Position numbers and translations under genes: made by a program
Shown: positions 6,842 through 10,432 of the stretch, in pieces
Layout of the letters: each line of letters starts with the position of its first letter
Position numbering within the stretch: position 1 is the first letter of the stretch
The notes under the pieces: model-generated
The model's input: only the letters and a program-made list of their open reading frames with translations
Database searches by the model: none
What the model was told of the DNA's origin: nothing
DNA from: Veillonella sp.
Lineage (GTDB): Bacteria; Bacillota; Negativicutes; Veillonellales; Veillonellaceae
DNA length: 10,432 nt
Direction: 5' to 3'
Assembly: GCA_019419725.1 (NCBI GenBank)
Contig: DXZL01000048.1
Span: 1-10,432, forward strand

Positions 6842-7530
6842 CAAAACGGTTACAACCAATACGCTTAGATGCGTATAAACCTCTACGCGAAGTCGTAAGT
6901 GAAACATTACGTCAAGCCATTCAAGACGGCGTGTTAAAACCAGGCGAACGCCTTATGGAAATTCCTCTAGCTGAAGAACTCGGTGTGAGCCGTACACCAA
7001 TTCGCGAAGCCATTCGTAAGCTTGAGCTCGAAGGTTTTGTTGTCATGGTGCCTCGCCGTGGTACATATGTAGCCAATATATCGTTAAAGGATATTACTCA
7101 AGTGTTCGAAATTCGATCTGCTCTGGAAGAGCTCGCAGCAGGCCTTGCTGCCGAACGCATAACCGAAGAGGAAATCGAAACACTAGAACGAATGCTCGTA
7201 GAGATTGGCGACCATATGGAGAATAAAAATATGGAGTCCGTTGTAACAGCAGACGTGGAATTCCATGAAGTACTATATCGCGCATCTCGTAACGAACGTT
7301 TAGCAGATATCGTACACAACTTGCGGGAGCAAACCTATCGATTCCGTAGCTTCTCTATGAATCAACCGGGCCGACTAAGAAAGACATGGGAAGAACACCG
7401 TCAATTGGTAGAGGCCATTGCTTCACATAATGCTACTCAAGCTCGTAAGTTGGCAAGAATTCACATGGAACATTCCGAACAAACCTTATTACAAGGCATG
7501 GAGGAATCACCGGAATTCACTAAAGCTTAA
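6838..7530 (+). CDS. GntR family transcriptional regulator, FadR subfamily (FCD domain)
   Basis: 230 residues. An N-terminal GntR winged helix-turn-helix (about 10-78) contains LAEELGVSRTPIREAIRKLE, with RRGTYV in the wing. An all-helical FCD effector domain (about 86-216) follows. Asp139, His143, His187 and His209 have the spacing of the FCD metal site, so a metal and probably a small carboxylate ligand are expected. The start is the ATG at 6838 with AGGAGG (6826-6831) inside the ispE coding end. A TTG at 6793 is also in frame but would add residues unlike the family and lacks a ribosome binding site. The ATGA overlap implies translational coupling to ispE. Its target is unknown; self-control, or control of the downstream symporter, is only a guess from position. 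Confidence 0.9.
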   Translation: MTKRLQPIRLDAYKPLREVVSETLRQAIQDGVLKPGERLMEIPLAEELGVSRTPIREAIRKLELEGFVVMVPRRGTYVANISLKDITQVFEIRSALEELAAGLAAERITEEEIETLERMLVEIGDHMENKNMESVVTADVEFHEVLYRASRNERLADIVHNLREQTYRFRSFSMNQPGRLRKTWEEHRQLVEAIASHNATQARKLARIHMEHSEQTLLQGMEESPEFTKA

Positions 7531-7569
7531 AGAAATATCTTAGTTGCTATACAATAATAAACTATTAAT

Positions 7570-7602
7570 AAAATCCTTCACTCTTGTGAGGGATTTTGTT
7601 TT
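7570..7602 (+). terminator. Rho-independent terminator after gntR
   Basis: AAAATCCTTCAC (7570-7581) pairs with GTGAGGGATTTT (7586-7597) as a 12-bp stem containing one G-U pair, with a TCTT loop, followed by GTTTT. It ends the ispE-gntR unit 40 nt past the gntR stop and separates it from the symporter gene. The A-run on the 5' arm means it could also work on the minus strand. Confidence 0.85.
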
Positions 7603-7618
7603 ACATAGTCTATAGAAA

Positions 7619-7646
7619 TTGATACAATATCATTAATAATTATAAG
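7619..7646 (+). promoter_or_regulatory. Promoter for the AGCS symporter
   Basis: TTGATA (7619-7624), 16 bp, then TATAAG (7641-7646), each 5 of 6 to consensus. The implied start near 7653 leaves a leader of about 23 nt that contains AAAGGAG (7662-7668), 7 nt from the ATG. Confidence 0.6.
7620..7632. repeat. Palindrome TGATA-CAA-TATCA over the symporter -35 box
   Basis: Perfect 5-bp arms around a 3-bp centre, lying on the -35 hexamer and the first half of the spacer. The position suits a repressor operator. In AT-rich DNA a short match like this can arise by chance. Confidence 0.35.
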
Positions 7647-7675
7647 AATTCTTTTTATGAGAAAGGAGCGTTTTT

Positions 7676-9136
7676 ATGGAAGCAATGCTCAATGATGCTA
7701 TTTCTACCATTAATGGCTATTTATGGAGTTATTTCATCATCTTTATCCTCATCGGCGCAGGTCTCTTCTTTACGATGACAACGAATTTTGTACAAATTCG
7801 TATGATCAAAGAAATGATTCGCCTTGTAATCAATGGTGCAGGTAGTTCTACAGAAAAAAATCATGTATCCTCATTCCAAGCGTTCTGTGTTAGTACCGCA
7901 TCTCGTGTAGGTGTTGGTAACATCGCAGGTATTGCGATTGCTGTTGTACTCGGTGGTCCTGGTGCTATTTTCTGGATGTGGGTTATCGCTCTTATTGGTG
8001 CTGCTACAGGTTTCATCGAATCTACATTGGCACAAATCTACAAAGAACCTGTTGCTAAAGGCGGCTTTTACGGCGGCCCAGCATACTACATTCGCTATGG
8101 CTTAAACAACAAAGCATTATCTGTTTTATTTGCAATTTTGATCAGTATTACATACGGTTGGATTTACAACTCTGTACAAGCTAATACATTGGCTGCATCT
8201 CTTCAAGTATTTAACTTTGATGTATCCTACACCGGTGCCGTTGTAGCAATACTTCTTGGCCTCATTATTTTTGGTGGTATTCATCGCGTTGCAAAAGCAT
8301 CTGAAATCATCGTTCCTATCATGGCTGTACTATATATTGCTACTGCATTATTCGTAGTCATTATGAACATCACCCAATTCCCACATGTTATTTATACTAT
8401 TATTAGCTCAGCCTTTGAACCAGTAGCAGCAGGTGGTGGCTTATTAGGTGCCACTGTAATGAATGGTATTAAACGTGGTCTATTCTCCAACGAAGCTGGT
8501 GAAGGTTCTGTGCCTAATGCAGCGGCTACTGCGGCTGTTAACCATCCTGTTGAACAAGGTCTTGTACAAGCATTTGGTGTATTCCTTGATACTTTCATCA
8601 TTTGTACAGCTTCAGCATTCATTGTACTCATGGTTGGCGACTATAGCACAACAGGTTTAACTGGTGTTGCTCTAGTACAACATAATCTAGAACAACAACT
8701 TGGTTCTTGGGCTCCAACAGCGGTAGCAATCTTTATCGTAATGTTCTCCTTCAGTTCCTTAATTGGTAACTATTACTACGGCGAAATTAATATTAGCCAC
8801 TTAACAGAAAAGAAATTCTATCTTCATTTATTCCGTATTGGTGTAATAATCATGACATTCGTAGGCTCTATTGCCTCCCTTGATCTAGTATGGAATTTAG
8901 CCGATTTATTCATGGCCTTCTTAGTATTAACTAATATTAGTTCCATCGTACGTATGGGACGTACTGCAGGTCTTGCTCTTGATGACTATATCAAACAACG
9001 CAAGGCAGGCATCGAAACACCTGTATTTAACCGTTCTGTTCTTAATCATTCATACGGTATCGTATGGTGGGGTGACGGTCAAACTACAGACTCTTCTGTA
9101 CCTCCTACTCCAGTGGAAGATACAATGGAAAAATAA
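7676..9136 (+). CDS. Alanine/glycine:cation symporter (AGCS family)
   Basis: 486 residues, typical of sodium- or proton-coupled alanine/glycine symporters of the inner membrane. Family signatures are SSFQAFCVSTASRVGVGNIA (65-84), GGPGAIFWMW (93-102), the conserved GLFSNEAGEGSVPNAA (268-283) and the late SSLIGNYYYGE (360-370) and WNLADLFMA (406-414) segments. About ten hydrophobic helices are evident between 15 and 425, followed by a polar C-terminal tail of about 60 residues rich in Ser, Thr and Pro. It has its own promoter and terminator, so it is probably a single-gene unit. Substrate choice among alanine, glycine and serine cannot be read from sequence here. Its neighbour, an amino-acid dehydrogenase, suggests uptake for catabolism. 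Confidence 0.94.
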   Translation: MEAMLNDAISTINGYLWSYFIIFILIGAGLFFTMTTNFVQIRMIKEMIRLVINGAGSSTEKNHVSSFQAFCVSTASRVGVGNIAGIAIAVVLGGPGAIFWMWVIALIGAATGFIESTLAQIYKEPVAKGGFYGGPAYYIRYGLNNKALSVLFAILISITYGWIYNSVQANTLAASLQVFNFDVSYTGAVVAILLGLIIFGGIHRVAKASEIIVPIMAVLYIATALFVVIMNITQFPHVIYTIISSAFEPVAAGGGLLGATVMNGIKRGLFSNEAGEGSVPNAAATAAVNHPVEQGLVQAFGVFLDTFIICTASAFIVLMVGDYSTTGLTGVALVQHNLEQQLGSWAPTAVAIFIVMFSFSSLIGNYYYGEINISHLTEKKFYLHLFRIGVIIMTFVGSIASLDLVWNLADLFMAFLVLTNISSIVRMGRTAGLALDDYIKQRKAGIETPVFNRSVLNHSYGIVWWGDGQTTDSSVPPTPVEDTMEK

Positions 9137-9151
9137 AATATATTCTCTTAT

Positions 9152-9194
9152 GAGACCGGTGAAAGTATCTTTCATCGGTCTCTTTTTATTTTTT
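9152..9194 (+). terminator. Strong rho-independent terminator after the symporter gene
   Basis: GAGACCGGTGAAAG (9152-9165) pairs with CTTTCATCGGTCTC (9169-9182) over 14 bp with one G-U pair and a 3-nt loop. TTTTTATTTTTT follows. It begins 15 nt after the stop codon. Confidence 0.95.
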
Positions 9195-9228
9195 GTAAAA
9201 GTATCCATTTATAGTGTAAAAACTACGA

Positions 9229-9258
9229 TTTACCTCTAACTCCAGGAGTGACTATAAT
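9229..9258 (+). promoter_or_regulatory. Promoter for the amino-acid dehydrogenase
   Basis: TTTACC (9229-9234), 18 bp, then a perfect TATAAT (9253-9258). The start would be near 9265, leaving a leader of about 150 nt. The spacer holds the palindrome ACTCCAGGAGT (9239-9249), and a CRP-like palindrome is centred on the -10 box. Confidence 0.55.
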
Positions 9259-9262
9259 CACA
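9247..9262. promoter_or_regulatory. CRP/FNR-superfamily-like operator on the dehydrogenase -10 box
   Basis: AGTGACTATAATCACA matches TGTGA-N6-TCACA at 9 of 10 defined bases, with the -10 hexamer in its centre. Binding there would be expected to block RNA polymerase. The match is visible; the regulator and the effect are inferred. Confidence 0.4.
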
Positions 9263-9270
9263 GTAAATAT

Positions 9271-9315
9271 CTATATTCTATACACTTTTCAAGCATTAAA
9301 AACTATAGAATATAG
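9271..9315. repeat. 12-bp perfect inverted repeat in the dehydrogenase leader
   Basis: CTATATTCTATA (9271-9282) and TATAGAATATAG (9304-9315) are exact reverse complements separated by 21 nt. The repeat begins just after the predicted transcript start. No T-run follows, so it is not a terminator; it could form a weak AU-rich hairpin or bind a protein at two sites. Confidence 0.5.
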
Positions 9316-9337
9316 TTATAAAATTATAAAGGGTATT

Positions 9338-9427
9338 ATGTATACAACGTCGAATACTACAGTATGTCTAAAATTAGCAAAACTTAATTTACTCTTATAT
9401 ACAGGAGGTTATTATGAGTGGTTATAA
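9338..9427 (+). CDS. Possible 29-codon leader ORF overlapping the dehydrogenase start
   Basis: An ATG at 9338 has AAAGGG (9328-9333) 4 nt upstream and opens 29 codons ending in TAA at 9425-9427. It reads through the dehydrogenase ribosome binding site and stops 14 nt inside that gene in another frame. The peptide starts MYTTSNTTVC and then has six leucines in ten residues (LKLAKLNLLL). It resembles no protein I recognise. The high AT content makes Leu-rich chance ORFs easy, so this is tentative. Confidence 0.2.
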   Translation: MYTTSNTTVCLKLAKLNLLLYTGGYYEWL

Positions 9428-10432
9428 TCCTTATGAAAACATGCTAAATACGTTAGATGTAGCAGCAGAAAAGCTCGGTTATTCTCGTAGTGAGTACGAA
9501 GTATTACGTCATCCTGAACGAGAACTAAAAGTAGCTGTACCTCTTCAACTAGACAATGGTGAAGTTCGCGTATATGAAGGTTACCGTTGCCAACACTCCA
9601 CATTACGTGGTAGCGCTAAAGGTGGTCTTCGCTTCCATCCTGACTCCGACGAAAACGAAGTTCGTGCATTGGCAGCTTGGATGACTATTAAAAATGCTAT
9701 CGCTAATATTCCTTATGGCGGTGGTAAAGGCGGTATCAAGGTTGATCCTAAAACATTGAACCCTCGCGAATTAGAACGCTTGACTCGTAACTTTGTACGT
9801 CGTATTGCTCCTATCATTGGCGTAAATACTGACGTGCCTGCACCAGACGTAAATACAAACGCCCAAATCATGAGCTGGATTGCTGATGAATACAGCACAT
9901 TAAAAGGCGAATGGAGCCCTGGTATCGTTACTGGTAAACCTATTGAAGTAGGCGGATCCTTAGGTCGTAATGAAGCAACTGGTCGCGGCTGTCTCATCGC
10001 ATTACAAAGTTACTTAGCTAAGAAAAACTTAGACATTAAAAACCTTACTGTAGCAGTTCAAGGCTTCGGTAACGTAGGTTCCGTAGGTGCTCGTCTCATT
10101 GCGCAAGCAGGCGCTAAAGTTGTTGCTATCGGCGACGTAAGCGTTAACATCTACAATCCTAACGGTATTGATGTGGAAAAAGCATACGAATATGCTAACT
10201 CCCATGGTCGTTCCCTTGAAGGTTACAGCGAGCCAGGTATGACTACAATTGGTGCGCAAGAATTATTGGCTCAACCAGTTGATGTATTGTACATGGCAGC
10301 TCTTGAAAACCAATTGAACAAAGACAACATGGAAAACATCCAAGCTAAAATCATCTTGGAAGGTGCTAATGGCCCTACTACTAATGATGCAGATAAATAC
10401 TTCTATGAAAAAGGTATCGACATCATTCCTGA
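9414..10432 (+). CDS. gdhA: Glu/Leu/Phe/Val dehydrogenase, probably glutamate dehydrogenase; 3' end missing
   Basis: 339 complete codons are present; the right edge cuts the gene, whose family is usually about 410-450 residues. It reversibly deaminates an amino acid, most likely glutamate to 2-oxoglutarate and ammonia, in the cytoplasm with NAD(P). Visible residues are KGGLRFHP (Lys69), TIKNA (Lys93), GGGKGG (Lys105), the catalytic DVPAPD (Asp145), the TGKP...GGSLGR...TGRG stretch (173-192) that leads into the cofactor domain, the Rossmann motif GFGNVG (217-222) and EGANGPTT (316-323). The pattern is that of hexameric glutamate dehydrogenases rather than leucine dehydrogenase. Cofactor preference is not clear. 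The ATG has AGGAGG (9403-9408) 5 nt upstream. The upstream 277 bp holds several possible control elements. Confidence 0.93.
   Translation, partial: MSGYNPYENMLNTLDVAAEKLGYSRSEYEVLRHPERELKVAVPLQLDNGEVRVYEGYRCQHSTLRGSAKGGLRFHPDSDENEVRALAAWMTIKNAIANIPYGGGKGGIKVDPKTLNPRELERLTRNFVRRIAPIIGVNTDVPAPDVNTNAQIMSWIADEYSTLKGEWSPGIVTGKPIEVGGSLGRNEATGRGCLIALQSYLAKKNLDIKNLTVAVQGFGNVGSVGARLIAQAGAKVVAIGDVSVNIYNPNGIDVEKAYEYANSHGRSLEGYSEPGMTTIGAQELLAQPVDVLYMAALENQLNKDNMENIQAKIILEGANGPTTNDADKYFYEKGIDIIP

Noticed and set aside
7618..7634. FNR box reading of the symporter promoter dyad
   Set aside because: The FNR pattern TTGAT-N4-ATCAA does not fit: the second half is offset by one base and ends in T rather than AA.
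9316..9329. Direct repeat of TTATAA in the dehydrogenase leader
   Set aside because: Two 6-bp all-AT words in a region of very high AT content are expected by chance.
1..10432. CRISPR array, tRNA or rRNA genes, insertion sequence ends, prophage or defence cluster
   Set aside because: No regularly spaced repeats, cloverleaf sequences, transposase motifs, phage genes or nuclease/toxin-like ORFs are visible. Gene order and composition look uniform and chromosomal.

Overview
The window looks like an ordinary chromosomal segment from an AT-rich, low-GC diderm Firmicute. Veillonella or a close Negativicute is my best guess, from the character of the proteins, the strong AGGAGG-type ribosome binding sites, the AT-rich intergenic DNA, and a wecA/wecB-type cell-envelope pair beside Firmicute families (YitT, DUF711/ACT). 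This assignment is an inference; no 16S or other marker is present. I see no phage, insertion sequence, CRISPR array, tRNA or rRNA, and no defence or secretion system.

Left half (1-5739), all on the minus strand. Read in the direction of transcription there are two units. The first is yitT (membrane protein with a DUF161/DUF2179 layout) followed after 83 bp by pgm (phosphoglucomutase). The second is an ACT-domain protein, then a DUF711/PFL-family protein, then wecA/tagO (polyprenyl-phosphate GlcNAc-1-phosphate transferase). A rho-independent terminator follows wecA, and the first 23 codons of wecB (UDP-GlcNAc 2-epimerase) run off the left edge. Pgm makes glucose-1-phosphate, WecA starts a polyprenyl-linked glycan and WecB makes UDP-ManNAc, so envelope and storage polysaccharide supply is a common theme. 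The ACT/DUF711 pair has no established function.

Right half (5945-10432), all on the plus strand. ispE (MEP isoprenoid pathway) overlaps a FadR-subfamily GntR regulator by ATGA and ends in a terminator. A sodium:alanine/glycine (AGCS) symporter follows with its own promoter and a very strong terminator. Last is a glutamate-type amino-acid dehydrogenase cut by the right edge after codon 339. The symporter and dehydrogenase together suggest amino-acid uptake and deamination, but they are separate transcription units.

The two halves diverge from a 205-bp intergenic region (5740-5944), which carries a near-consensus plus-strand promoter for ispE lying against the yitT ribosome binding site. The least explained DNA is the 277-bp region upstream of the dehydrogenase (9137-9413). 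It holds a good promoter, a CRP-type palindrome centred on the -10 box, a second palindrome in the promoter spacer, a 12-bp inverted repeat in the leader, and a possible Leu-rich 29-codon ORF overlapping the dehydrogenase start. I found no convincing new multi-gene system; the points worth a second look are regulatory.
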